DNA of 64,000 nt from Pseudomonas sp. CCC3.1 (GCF_034347405.1 NZ_CP133778.1:558001-622000), one strand, 5' to 3'; positions 50,768 through 59,481 are shown, counted from the stretch's first letter. Program-made: numbers and translations. Notes: generated by a model not told the origin, from the sequence alone.

Positions 50768-51991
50768 ATGAACACAACACTCAACCGCAGTCTTTTCACC
50801 GCATGCGTGTGCCTGTTGGCACCGCTTTCAGCCAACGCTCTGGAGTTTGCGGGTTACCTGCGCAGCGGCATCGGCAACTCGCTCGAAGGCGGCAAGCAAT
50901 CGTGCTTCAAACTGCCTGGTGCCGAGTCCAAATATCGCTTGGGCAACGAATGCGAACAGTATGCAGAGCTGGAACTGCGCCAGGACGTCTACAACTTTGA
51001 TGATGGCTCGGTGCTCAGCGTCGACGGCATGGCCTCGCTGTACAACCAATACAACCGCCAGCTGACCTTTCAGGGCGACAACGGCTCGGCACGTTTGCCG
51101 CAGTTGTACGCGCAATGGTCCAACCTGCCGAGCCTCAATGGCGGTTCGGTGTGGGCCGGGCGGCGTTACTACAAACGTAACGATATTCACATTTCCGACT
51201 TCTACTACTGGAACCAGAGCGCTACGGGTGCCGGTATCGAAGACGTGTTGATCGGTGGTTTGAAATACAGCTACGCCTTGTCGCGCAAGGACAGCCTGTA
51301 TCAAGAAGACTACGTCACGCGTCACGATTTCAACGTCGCGGGGTTCAACACCAACCCTGGCGGTCAGCTAGAGTTCGGCCTCAGTTACCTCGAAAAACCG
51401 CAGCGCACCGATGCCCACAGCGGCTGGGCGATCACGGCGCAGCACGTGCAAAGCGATTTTTTGGGCGGTAAAAACAAGCTCGCCCTGCAGTACGGCGAAG
51501 GTTCCGGCACGGGGCTGGGCTACACCGGCAATACCCAACTGGATAACAGCAGCAAGCGTTATCGGGTGGTCGAGTTCTTTGACTGGCAAGTGACGCCACG
51601 TTTTGGTGGGCAGATCGAAGCCGTGTATCAAAAGGACTTCCGCCCGGACGGTGGCAACCAAGAGTGGCTGTCGCTGGGCGTGCGACCGACCTATGCGATT
51701 ACCGAGCAGTTCAAGCTGGTGACCGAGTTGGGTCATGATCAGGTCAAGGCCGCCGATGGCACGCGCAAGTTGAGCAAATTTACCTTCGCACCGACGTGGT
51801 CCCCCAACGGCCCAAGCTTTTGGGCGCGCCCCGAGGTTCGTTTGTACTACACCTACGCCAGCTGGAACGCGGCGGCGCAACGTGCAGCCAATGAGTTCGA
51901 CGCAGGTTCGGCACTGTCTGACAGCGGCGCCTTTGGCTCGGCGCGGCATGGTTCGAACGCTGGCGTGCAAATCGAGTACTGGTGGAAATAA
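50768..51991 (+). CDS. LamB-type carbohydrate porin
   Basis: The 407-aa precursor has a signal peptide cut near SANALE. The mature part is a beta-barrel with alternating aromatic strands and the features of maltoporin: EFAGYLRSGIGNS at the start, GGSVWAGRRYYKRNDIHISD in the middle and a C-terminal strand ending in an aromatic-rich EYWWK. Its place between treC and the PTS gene suggests that it carries trehalose across the outer membrane. It is a little shorter than E. coli LamB. Confidence 0.87.
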   Translation: MNTTLNRSLFTACVCLLAPLSANALEFAGYLRSGIGNSLEGGKQSCFKLPGAESKYRLGNECEQYAELELRQDVYNFDDGSVLSVDGMASLYNQYNRQLTFQGDNGSARLPQLYAQWSNLPSLNGGSVWAGRRYYKRNDIHISDFYYWNQSATGAGIEDVLIGGLKYSYALSRKDSLYQEDYVTRHDFNVAGFNTNPGGQLEFGLSYLEKPQRTDAHSGWAITAQHVQSDFLGGKNKLALQYGEGSGTGLGYTGNTQLDNSSKRYRVVEFFDWQVTPRFGGQIEAVYQKDFRPDGGNQEWLSLGVRPTYAITEQFKLVTELGHDQVKAADGTRKLSKFTFAPTWSPNGPSFWARPEVRLYYTYASWNAAAQRAANEFDAGSALSDSGAFGSARHGSNAGVQIEYWWK

Positions 51992-52053
51992 GCGACGCTG
52001 TCGGGGCTCGCGCTCCATCGGCATTTAACCGAATCAACCGCAGGTGAAGTCAC

Positions 52054-54612
52054 ATGGTCACATCCCCACAACTGGAACTGCTGGCGCCGCTGTCGGGTGT
52101 TCTGATGCCACTGGATCACGTTCCTGATCCGGTGTTCTCCAGCCGCTTGATGGGCGATGGCCTGTGTATCGACCCTACGTCGCAGGTGCTGTGCGCGCCG
52201 CTGGCCGGGGTGATCAGCAACCTGCAACACACCGGCCATGCTGTCAGCATCACCCACGCCACTGGTGTGCAAGTGTTGCTGCACATTGGCCTGGACACCG
52301 TGAACCTCGGCGGCCAGGGTTTCACCGCTCTGGTTAAAGAGGGGCAGCAGGTTGCGGCCGGGCAAGCGTTGATCGAGTTTGATGCCGATTACATCGCCCA
52401 GCATGCTCGTAGCTTGCTGACGTTGATGTTGGTGGTGAGCGGCGAAAGCTTTAGCCCAGAAACGGGCAGCAGCGGTGTGGTCGAATGCGGCCAGCCAGTA
52501 TTGCGCCTGGGCGCCACCGAGCCGCAGGCCGCGCCACTGGAGGTTGTCAGTCAGGGAGAGGCATTGTTCTCGGCGGCCATTGCGCTGCCCAATCCCAACG
52601 GTTTGCATGCGCGTCCGGCAGCGGTTTTCGCGCAGGCAGCCAAGGCGTTTACCGCCACCATCGGGTTGCACAAACACGAACAAAGCATCAACGCCAAGTC
52701 GCTGGTCGCCATCATGACCCTGCAAACCACTCACGGGGATGTGGTGCGCGTCAGTGCGACAGGTGCCGATGCCGAGCAGGCCATTAGCGTGTTGTCAGAC
52801 TTGTTGCTGGCGGGCTGCGGCGAGGCGGTGACGCCTGTTGCGCTGGCCAGAGTGGAGCCCGAGCCGGTGGCGGCCCTTGAATCGCCCGCAGAGGATGACA
52901 GGTTGCTGCGCGGCATTTGTGCGTCATCCGGCGCTGTGTTTGGGCAGGTGGTGCAAATCGCCGAGCAAACCCTGCACTACCCGCAAGAGGGGGCTGGTGA
53001 GTCGTTTGAACAGGCGCAACTGCAACGTGCCTTGCTTGAGGCAGACCAGGCGCTCGACACGCTGGGCCGCGAATTCAGTCAGGGCCCGCAAGCGCAGATC
53101 TTCAGTGCGCACCGGGAACTGCTGCAAGACCCAAGTCTGCTGGAGCACGCGAAGGCGTTGCTGGCATCGGGCAAAAGTGCAGCCTTCTCGTGGGCCGATG
53201 CGGTTGAGGTGAACGAAAAACTGTTCCGAAACATGGGCAACACGTTCCTCGCTGAAAGGGCTCAAGACCTGGCCGATGTCGGCCAGCGCGTGCTCAAGCT
53301 GATTCTGCGGGTTGAGGACACGATTCAAGCGCTGCCGGACAATGCCATCCTGATTGCCGACCAGCTCAGCCCGTCGCAAACAGCAGGGCTCGACACGGGC
53401 AAGGTGGTGGGCTTTGCCACCGTCGGTGGCGGCGCGACCAGTCACGTCGCGATTTTGGCGCGCGCCTTGGGCTTGCCCGCGATGTGCGGCTTGCCAGAGC
53501 GGGTTCTGTCGCTGGCCAGCGGCACCCCGGTGTTACTGGATGCTGAGCAGGGTGCGTTGCACGTGCGGCCGAGTGACTCGGCGATTGAACAGCTCACGGC
53601 CAAGCGCGAGCAACAGCGTCTGCGCCAACAGCGCGAGCTGGCGCAGGCGTCGTTGCGGGCCGATACCCGTGATGGACGTCACATTGAAGTGTCGGCCAAC
53701 ATTGCGTCACTGGCCGAGGCAGAGCAGGGCATGACACTCGGCGCGGAAGGTGTCGGTTTGTTGCGTTCGGAGTTCTTGTACCTGGAGCGCAGCAGCGCCC
53801 CCAGCCACGACGAACAAGTCGCCACTTACAGCGCCATTGCCCGGGCCGTGGGGCCTGAGTACAACCTGGTTGTGCGCACCCTGGATGTGGGGGGCGATAA
53901 ACCGCTGGCTTACGTGCCGATGGAGCCTGAAGCCAACCCGTTTTTGGGCATGCGCGGGATTCGCTTGTGCCTGGAGCGCCCGCAGATGCTGCGTGAACAG
54001 TTCAGCGCGATTCTGGCCAGCGCCGACCTGACACGTCTGCACATCATGTTGCCGATGGTCACGCAGGTGTCTGAATTGCGCTTGGCGCGCCAGTTACTGG
54101 AAGAACAGGCGCAGCGCCTGGGCATCCAGCAATTGCCCAAACTGGGGATCATGATTGAAGTGCCAGCGGCCGCATTGATGGCCGACCTGTTTGCGCCCGA
54201 GGTCGACTTCTTCTCGATTGGCACCAACGACCTGACCCAATACACCTTGGCGATGGACCGCGACCACCCGCGTCTGGCCAGTCAGGCCGACAGCTTCCAC
54301 CCGGCTGTATTGCGCCTGATCGCCAACACCGTCAAGGCTGCGCATGCCCACGGCAAATGGGTGGGTGTGTGCGGCGCGCTGGCGTCCGAATCACTGGCGG
54401 TGCCGGTGTTGGTGGGGCTGGGTGTTGATGAGTTATCGGTGAGCGTGCCGTTGATTCCGGCGATTAAAGCGCGTGTGCGCGAGCTGGACTACACAGCCTG
54501 TCAGAGCCTGGCGCAACAAGTGCTGGCGCTGGAAAGTGCCGATCAGGTGCGTGCCGCATTGCAACAGCCACAACCGGCCCAGGCCGCCCCCTCACTGGTG
54601 TTGGAGAACTGA
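52054..54612 (+). CDS. Fused PTS protein EIIA(Glc type)-HPr-EI
   Basis: The 852-aa protein combines three phosphotransferase modules. Residues 1-155 are EIIA of the glucose type with phospho-His H77 in LLHIGLDTV. Residues 172-260 are HPr with H185 in NPNGLHARPAA. From about 285 on it is enzyme I with H464 in GGGATSHVAILAR, the EGVGLLRSEFLYLER and MIEVPAAALMADL barrel motifs, and the catalytic cysteine in WVGVCGALAS. It can therefore pass phosphate from PEP all the way to TreB. Similar fusions serve N-acetylglucosamine systems; here the trehalose locus has its own. Confidence 0.93.
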   Translation: MVTSPQLELLAPLSGVLMPLDHVPDPVFSSRLMGDGLCIDPTSQVLCAPLAGVISNLQHTGHAVSITHATGVQVLLHIGLDTVNLGGQGFTALVKEGQQVAAGQALIEFDADYIAQHARSLLTLMLVVSGESFSPETGSSGVVECGQPVLRLGATEPQAAPLEVVSQGEALFSAAIALPNPNGLHARPAAVFAQAAKAFTATIGLHKHEQSINAKSLVAIMTLQTTHGDVVRVSATGADAEQAISVLSDLLLAGCGEAVTPVALARVEPEPVAALESPAEDDRLLRGICASSGAVFGQVVQIAEQTLHYPQEGAGESFEQAQLQRALLEADQALDTLGREFSQGPQAQIFSAHRELLQDPSLLEHAKALLASGKSAAFSWADAVEVNEKLFRNMGNTFLAERAQDLADVGQRVLKLILRVEDTIQALPDNAILIADQLSPSQTAGLDTGKVVGFATVGGGATSHVAILARALGLPAMCGLPERVLSLASGTPVLLDAEQGALHVRPSDSAIEQLTAKREQQRLRQQRELAQASLRADTRDGRHIEVSANIASLAEAEQGMTLGAEGVGLLRSEFLYLERSSAPSHDEQVATYSAIARAVGPEYNLVVRTLDVGGDKPLAYVPMEPEANPFLGMRGIRLCLERPQMLREQFSAILASADLTRLHIMLPMVTQVSELRLARQLLEEQAQRLGIQQLPKLGIMIEVPAAALMADLFAPEVDFFSIGTNDLTQYTLAMDRDHPRLASQADSFHPAVLRLIANTVKAAHAHGKWVGVCGALASESLAVPVLVGLGVDELSVSVPLIPAIKARVRELDYTACQSLAQQVLALESADQVRAALQQPQPAQAAPSLVLEN

Positions 54613-54614
54613 AC

Positions 54615-54887
54615 ATGTTTGCAAAATTTCAGCAGGCGTTTTGGAAAGCCCTGACCCCGGATCTGGTAGCGGATGAGCCGAAGCCGTCGACCTCGACCCT
54701 GGAGGCGGCAGTCTTGGCGGCGCTTGGCGGTGCCAGCAACCTCAAGTCTGAACAGCGAGTGGCGCTGACCCGAATCCGCGTTGAACTCAACGATGCCACG
54801 CGCATCGACCCGCAAGCCCTGCGCCTGGCGGGTGTACCGGGGGTTATGGCGCTGGAAGGTGGCGTGGTGCATTTGGTGGGGGTGTAG
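54615..54887 (+). CDS. Small EIIB-like protein lacking the phospho-cysteine
   Basis: The 90-aa product begins with a 28-residue leader (MFAKFQQAFWKALTPDL and a charged linker) followed by one domain that aligns with glucose-type PTS EIIB: LEAAVLAALGGASNLKSE, then VALTRIRVELNDATRIDPQA, then LAGVPGVMALEGGVVHLVG. In EIIB the TRLRV motif is preceded by the phosphorylated cysteine; here that place is alanine (codon GCG). The protein cannot take phosphate in the normal way. It starts two bases after the EI fusion, with GGAGA upstream. A regulatory or structural role is inferred. The stop lies inside a family B repeat. Confidence 0.75.
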   Translation: MFAKFQQAFWKALTPDLVADEPKPSTSTLEAAVLAALGGASNLKSEQRVALTRIRVELNDATRIDPQALRLAGVPGVMALEGGVVHLVGV

Positions 54888-54987
54888 TCGCTGACGAGGT
54901 ACGAAGGCTGCGATGCGGGCCGCAGGACCGCCGTCTAGGGTCACTTCGCAACCCATCGCAGCCTCATTCTTCGGCAGCGATTACAGA
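54883..54987. repeat. Family B repeat, complete inverted pair (copy 4)
   Basis: TGTAGTCGCTGACGAGG at the left end and the near-complement ending TTCGGCAGCGATTACA at the right, with CTGCGATG/CATCGCAG inside. This is the only full pair of the family in the window. The TAG stop of the preceding gene falls within its first bases. Confidence 0.75.
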
Positions 54988-55114
54988 GGACGTTGCACGT
55001 TTCAAAACCTGCGCTCGCCGACACCGCGCCCTTACTGTTTCGCAATTGCAGGTGTATCGTATTCGCCTTTTGCGGGCTCTGTGCTCGCGCCGGATACGAG
55101 AGGTAGTTAATTCC

Positions 55115-56491
55115 ATGTCCTTTACCCGTCGACAAATACTCGGTGGTTTAGCCGGGCTGGTAGTGGTGGGTGTTGGCGCAGGAGGCGCTTCGCGTTACTG
55201 GTTGGGCAAGATGGCCGATGAGCAGGCCGGTCACGATTACGAACTGATTGCTGCCCCGCTGGACGTTGAGCTGGTGCCGGGGCATCAGACCGAAGCCTGG
55301 GCTTTTGGTCCTTCGGCGCCGGGCACTGAGCTGCGGGTGCGTCAAGGCGAATGGCTACGGGTGCGGTTTATCAACCATCTGCCGGTTGCCACCACGATTC
55401 ACTGGCACGGCATCCGCCTGCCGCTGGAAATGGACGGCGTGCCGTACGTCTCGCAATTGCCGGTGTTGCCGGGCGAATACTTCGATTACACATTCCGCGT
55501 GCCCGATGCCGGCAGCTATTGGTATCACCCGCACGTCAACAGCAGCGAAGAACTGGGCCGTGGCCTGGTCGGTCCGTTGATTATCGAAGAGCGTGAGCCC
55601 ACCGGCTTCAAGCACGAACGTACCCTGAGCATCAAAAACTGGCACGTGGATGAAGAGGGCGGCTTTCTGCCGTTCAGCATCACCCGCGAAGCCGCGCGCG
55701 GCGGTACGCCGGGGCGCTTGTCGACGATCAATGGCACGCATGTGCCGACCATTGAGTTGCCCGCCGGGCAGATTACCCGCGTGCGCATCCTTAACCTCGA
55801 CAACACCTTGACCTACCGCCTGAACATTCCCGGCGTTGAAGCGCACATTTATGCGCTGGATGGCAACCCCATCAAGCCCCGGCCTTTGGGCAAGGAATAT
55901 TGGCTAGGCCCCGGCATGCGCATTTGCCTGGCAATCAAGGCGCCGGCCGCAGGCGAAGAACTGTCGCTGCGTGATGGCCCGGTGCGTTTGGGCACGCTGC
56001 TGTCGGTGGCCAATAATGACGCGCCTGGCGAGTGGCCGCCTGCATTGCCTGCCAACCCGATTGCCGAGCCGGATGTCGCGAATGCCGAAAAGCTCAATTT
56101 CAACTTTGAATGGGTTGGTTCCTTGTCCGAGAATTTGGGCACGGACCAGCCACCGAGCCTGTGGCAGATCAACGGCGTGGCGTGGGACATCAAAGACAAA
56201 ACCTGCGCCGACCGACCCATCGCAAAGCTCAAACTGGGCCAAAGCTACATCTTCGAGTTGAAGAACATGACCCAGTACCAGCACCCGATTCACTTGCACG
56301 GCATGAGCTTCAAGGTGCTGGCTTCCAACCGCAAAAAGATTACCCCGTATTTCACCGACACCTACCTGCTGGGTAAAAACGAGCGTGCTCGCGTGGCCTT
56401 GGTGGCGGATAATCCCGGCGTGTGGATGTTCCACTGCCATGTGATTGACCACATGGAAACCGGCCTCATGGCCGCTATTGAGGTTTCCTGA
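55115..56491 (+). CDS. Tat-exported multicopper oxidase
   Basis: From ATG 55115 the precursor has 458 aa and begins with a twin-arginine signal (TRRQILGGLAGLVVVGVG). All copper-binding motifs of the family are present: HWHG, YWYHPH, HPIHLHG and the HCHVIDHMETG block near the C-terminus. It should be a periplasmic oxidase for copper, other metals or phenols. There is no methionine-rich CueO-type insert, so a cuprous oxidase role is not certain. It is compact compared with CueO. Its stop overlaps the tadA start by one base. Confidence 0.9.
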   Translation: MSFTRRQILGGLAGLVVVGVGAGGASRYWLGKMADEQAGHDYELIAAPLDVELVPGHQTEAWAFGPSAPGTELRVRQGEWLRVRFINHLPVATTIHWHGIRLPLEMDGVPYVSQLPVLPGEYFDYTFRVPDAGSYWYHPHVNSSEELGRGLVGPLIIEEREPTGFKHERTLSIKNWHVDEEGGFLPFSITREAARGGTPGRLSTINGTHVPTIELPAGQITRVRILNLDNTLTYRLNIPGVEAHIYALDGNPIKPRPLGKEYWLGPGMRICLAIKAPAAGEELSLRDGPVRLGTLLSVANNDAPGEWPPALPANPIAEPDVANAEKLNFNFEWVGSLSENLGTDQPPSLWQINGVAWDIKDKTCADRPIAKLKLGQSYIFELKNMTQYQHPIHLHGMSFKVLASNRKKITPYFTDTYLLGKNERARVALVADNPGVWMFHCHVIDHMETGLMAAIEVS

Positions 56492-56997
56492 TGCGACAAG
56501 GGCGTCAACCCCAGATCATCGACCGCAGCCGCGATCAAGACTTCATGCGAGAAGCACTGGCGCTGGCCGCTCAGGGCGCAGCGCTGGGCGAGGTGCCGGT
56601 GGGCGCGGTGCTGGTGCAAAACTGTGAAATCATCGGTCGCGGCTTCAATTGCCCGATCAGCGGCAGCGACCCCAGCGCGCATGCTGAGATGGTCGCCATT
56701 CGTGCGGCGGCGGCAGCGGCCAGCAATTACCGCCTGCCCGGTAGCACGCTGTACGTGACGTTGGAGCCGTGCAGCATGTGTGCGGGCTTGATTGTGCATT
56801 CGCGAGTGGCGCGAGTGGTCTTCGGCGCGCTGGAGCCCAAGGCCGGGATTGTGCACAGCCAGGGGCAATTCTTCACCCAAGGCTTTTTGAATCACCGGGT
56901 GCTGTTTGAAGGCGGGGTATTGGCCGACGAATGTGGCACTCTCCTGAGCGAATTCTTCAAGGCCAGAAGAGCTCGCCAGGAGCGCAAAACCCCGTAG
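56491..56997 (+). CDS. tadA: tRNA(Arg) adenosine-34 deaminase
   Basis: TadA converts A34 to inosine in the anticodon of tRNA-Arg(ACG). The 168-aa protein has the zinc-binding and catalytic residues H64 and E66 (HAEM) and C94 and C97 (PCSMC). The N-terminal block EALALAAQGAALGEVPVGAVL is typical. It is translationally coupled to the multicopper oxidase gene. Its TAG stop lies within a family C repeat. In other pseudomonads the gene is found near guaA; here about 21 kb of accessory DNA lies between. Confidence 0.96.
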   Translation: MRQGRQPQIIDRSRDQDFMREALALAAQGAALGEVPVGAVLVQNCEIIGRGFNCPISGSDPSAHAEMVAIRAAAAAASNYRLPGSTLYVTLEPCSMCAGLIVHSRVARVVFGALEPKAGIVHSQGQFFTQGFLNHRVLFEGGVLADECGTLLSEFFKARRARQERKTP

Positions 56998-57141
56998 CAG
57001 CTGACTCGCGGAGCGAGGCTGCGTCCGGCGGCGTAGCCGTCGTAAAGTCAAATTGCGTGGTGTTACAGGCAAACCACGAACTCAGGTTTTACGATCGCTG
57101 CGCAATCGAACGCAGCCTCGCTCCGCTCGTCAGCTGCTACG
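56994..57141. repeat. Family C long inverted repeat (copy 2)
   Basis: The outer ends GTAGCAGCTGACTCGCGGAG and complement (with small differences) bound 148 bases; the arms are about 34 bp. It matches copy 1 in general sequence (GTAGCAG, GGCTACGTCCG or GGCTGCGTCCG). It lies between the convergent tadA and cmoB genes and supplies the tadA stop codon. Confidence 0.8.
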
Positions 57142-57155
57142 AAGTCGCGGGTTGT

Positions 57156-58112
57156 TTATTTCCTGGCGACGATCACGGCGCGCATGGGCGCGGGCAGGCC
57201 TTCGATGGTTTTGCTGTGGTCATTCGGGTCCAGGTAGTCGCTCAGTGACTGGAACTTCATCCACTCGGTCGCACGTTGTTCTTCGACGGTGGTGATGCTC
57301 ACGTCCACGCAGCGCACGTCGCTGAAACCGGCGCGGCGCAGCCAGCGCTCAAGGGCCGGGATTGAAGGCAGGAACCACACGTTGCGCATCTGCGCGTAAC
57401 GGTCTTCAGGCACCAGCACCTGATTCACGTCGCCTTCGATCACCAGGGTTTCCAGTACCAATTCGCCGCCTTTGACCAGGCAGTCTTTCAACGCCAGCAA
57501 ATGCTCGATAGGCGAGCGGCGGTGGTAAAACACGCCCATGGAAAATACAGTGTCGAAACCTTCGAGGTTGGGCGGCAGGTCTTCAAACGGGAACGGCAGG
57601 TGCCAGGCCGCTTCTTGCTGCAAGAAGCGTTGCACGGCCTGGAACTGGCAGAAAAACAGCCAGTTTGGGTCGACACCGATCACGCTGTGGGCGCCTGCGC
57701 CGAGCATGCGCCACATGTAATAGCCATTGCCGCAGCCGACATCGAGGATGCGTTTGCCTTTGAGGTCGATGTGCGGGGCAACCCGCGACCACTTCCAGTC
57801 CGAATGCCATTCGGTGTCGACGTGCACGCCAAACAGATCGAACGGCCCTTTGCGCCACGGCGACAAGCCGAGCAGCGCTGTGCGCATTTGCGCGCGGGTT
57901 TCGTCGTCGCAGTCGGTGTCCAGGGTCAGGCCGTTGAGCAGGTCGGTCTCGGTCGGCAGCACGTTGGGCAACGCATCCAGCGCGCTTTGCCAGCGCTCCA
58001 GGTCGCCGTGACCTTTCTCCATTTTGGTGTCGAGCTGCGCTTGCAGGGTGTTCGCCCATTCAGCCAAGGGCGTGCCCGCCAGACGGCGGGCGAGGGGGGA
58101 AAGATCAATCAT
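57156..58112 (-). CDS. cmoB: tRNA U34 carboxymethyltransferase CmoB
   Basis: CmoB transfers a carboxymethyl group from carboxy-SAM to 5-hydroxyuridine 34 in tRNA, giving cmo5U. The 318-aa protein has a C-terminal Rossmann methyltransferase-like fold with motif I LDVGCGNGYYMWRML and the VIGVDPNWLFFCQF stretch. The motif DTVFSMGVFYHRRSP also fits CmoB. Its start overlaps the cmoA stop by four bases, and CmoA makes its unusual cofactor. Length is normal. Confidence 0.96.
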   Translation of the reverse strand: MIDLSPLARRLAGTPLAEWANTLQAQLDTKMEKGHGDLERWQSALDALPNVLPTETDLLNGLTLDTDCDDETRAQMRTALLGLSPWRKGPFDLFGVHVDTEWHSDWKWSRVAPHIDLKGKRILDVGCGNGYYMWRMLGAGAHSVIGVDPNWLFFCQFQAVQRFLQQEAAWHLPFPFEDLPPNLEGFDTVFSMGVFYHRRSPIEHLLALKDCLVKGGELVLETLVIEGDVNQVLVPEDRYAQMRNVWFLPSIPALERWLRRAGFSDVRCVDVSITTVEEQRATEWMKFQSLSDYLDPNDHSKTIEGLPAPMRAVIVARK

Positions 58113-58867
58113 GGCAAGGCAATCAACGAGGCAAAGTTAAGACACTGGAACCACGGCACGACTTTCGAGAACCCGGCCGCCAGCAGGCGTTCGCGGTGTT
58201 CTTCGAGGCTGTCGGGCTTCATGACGTTTTCGATGGCGCTGCGTTTTTGTGCGATTTCGAGGTCGCTGTAACCGTTGGCGCGCTTAAACGCGATGTGTAA
58301 ATCGGTCAGCAACGTGTGTTCTTCGCAATCATTGAAGCGCAGCTTTTCCGAGAGAATCAGCGCACCTCCCGGCAGCAGCGCTTGGCGAATCCGGCCGAGC
58401 AAGGCCAGACGCTGCTCAGGCGCGATAAATTGCAGGGTGAAGTTCAGCGCCACAACCGAGGCGGGTTCGAACGCCAGCGCCAGAATGTCGCCTTCAATCA
58501 CCTCAACCGGCAGCAACTCCTGAAACATCGAGTTTTGTGCATTGAGGTACTCGCGGCAGCGCTCGACCATGGCCGCCGAGTTGTCCACGGCAATCACCTT
58601 GCACCCCTCGCTGCGCACATGGCGGCGCAACGCTTGGGTCACGGCGCCCAACGAGCTGCCCAAGTCATACAGCACGCTGTTGGGCTGAGCGAATTGGGCC
58701 GCGAGTACGCCGAGGTTCTCGACAATCGTCGGGTAGCCGGGCACCGAGCGCTTGATCATGTCCGGGAACACCCGCACCACGTCTTCGTTAAAGGCGAAGT
58801 CCGGCACCTGGGCCAGGGGCTGGGCGAAAATACGGTCAGGTTCTTTGCTCACGACTTCATTGCTCAC
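58109..58867 (-). CDS. cmoA: Carboxy-SAM synthase CmoA
   Basis: CmoA converts S-adenosylmethionine and prephenate into carboxy-SAM. The 252-aa protein has a class I methyltransferase fold with VLYDLGSSLGAVTQALRR as motif I and VIAVDNSAAMVERCREYL next to it. The RSVPGYPTIVENLG segment near residue 38 is diagnostic for CmoA. It is transcribed just ahead of cmoB with overlapping ends. The extreme N-terminus MSNEVVSKEPDR is slightly longer than in E. coli. Confidence 0.96.
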   Translation of the reverse strand: MSNEVVSKEPDRIFAQPLAQVPDFAFNEDVVRVFPDMIKRSVPGYPTIVENLGVLAAQFAQPNSVLYDLGSSLGAVTQALRRHVRSEGCKVIAVDNSAAMVERCREYLNAQNSMFQELLPVEVIEGDILALAFEPASVVALNFTLQFIAPEQRLALLGRIRQALLPGGALILSEKLRFNDCEEHTLLTDLHIAFKRANGYSDLEIAQKRSAIENVMKPDSLEEHRERLLAAGFSKVVPWFQCLNFASLIALP

Positions 58868-58957
58868 GACAGTTCCGGCGCTGGAGAGTTGAAAAGGGGC
58901 CGCATTTTAGCCAAGTTGGCGCCGGGATGCGCGGTCTGTCTGATAAACCGCGCCCTG

Positions 58958-59353
58958 TCATTTCACGGTGATTGGGCAGTCAAAACTTTCAGCGGGTTCG
59001 GCTTCTGGTTCCCAAGGTTGCTGAGAGGTCAGGCGCAGGCGCCCTGCGCCCGCTGCAAATGCCTGAAAGCGCCATGTCGATTGCCCGCCACTGCCGAGCA
59101 GTTGGCCGTTATCGCTGCTTTGGTAGACCTCAGGGCCGAGGCTGCGCAGCACGCCGCCTGCCGAGTCTTGAATGGCCCAGCGATAGCCGGTGGTGGGGTT
59201 GCTGGGCAACGACACAATCAGGTTTTGCCCCGTGTGAAGTTCTAGCGGGCAGTCGCTTTGTTCTTCAACGGTCACGGTGTTGTTGGCAGACTGATGTGCA
59301 CAGGCTGTCAGCAAGCTGAGGCTGAGCAGGGGAATAAGACGTGCGAGGGACAT
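58958..59353 (-). CDS. Chagasin-type (I42) cysteine-protease inhibitor lipoprotein
   Basis: From ATG 59353, with GGAG upstream, the precursor has 131 aa and a lipoprotein signal ending LLTAC. The mature domain shows the three loops of chagasin inhibitors: NPTTGYRW, GSGGQSTWRF and QQPWEP. Such proteins block papain-like proteases by inserting these loops into the active site. Which protease is targeted is unknown; self-protection or defence against eukaryotic hosts or predators are both possible. The frame is open 25 codons further upstream without a ribosome site. Confidence 0.82.
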   Translation of the reverse strand: MSLARLIPLLSLSLLTACAHQSANNTVTVEEQSDCPLELHTGQNLIVSLPSNPTTGYRWAIQDSAGGVLRSLGPEVYQSSDNGQLLGSGGQSTWRFQAFAAGAGRLRLTSQQPWEPEAEPAESFDCPITVK

Positions 59354-59438
59354 TGAAGGCTCCGGTCGGACAAACACAAGCGCGCAGCATAACCCATGAC
59401 GGCGGTTGCGCAGTGTGTCGTCGGCCACGTGTGGCCGA

Positions 59439-59481
59439 GCCTTGCTTGACCTTCGCTCGAAAACATCTCGTACAAAGCCTA
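59439..59481 (-). mobile_element. Truncated second copy of the MITE
   Basis: Read on the minus strand, 39 of 43 bases match the left end of the element at 36237, including the terminal repeat and the GTTTTCGAGCGAAGG stretch. The rest of the element is missing. Its outer TAG is the stop codon of the adjacent minus-strand gene. Confidence 0.75.

Noticed and set aside
50677..51000. Open frame overlapping the start of the LamB-type porin
   Set aside because: It runs through a REP pair and out of frame into the porin; the porin has a signal peptide and ribosome site.
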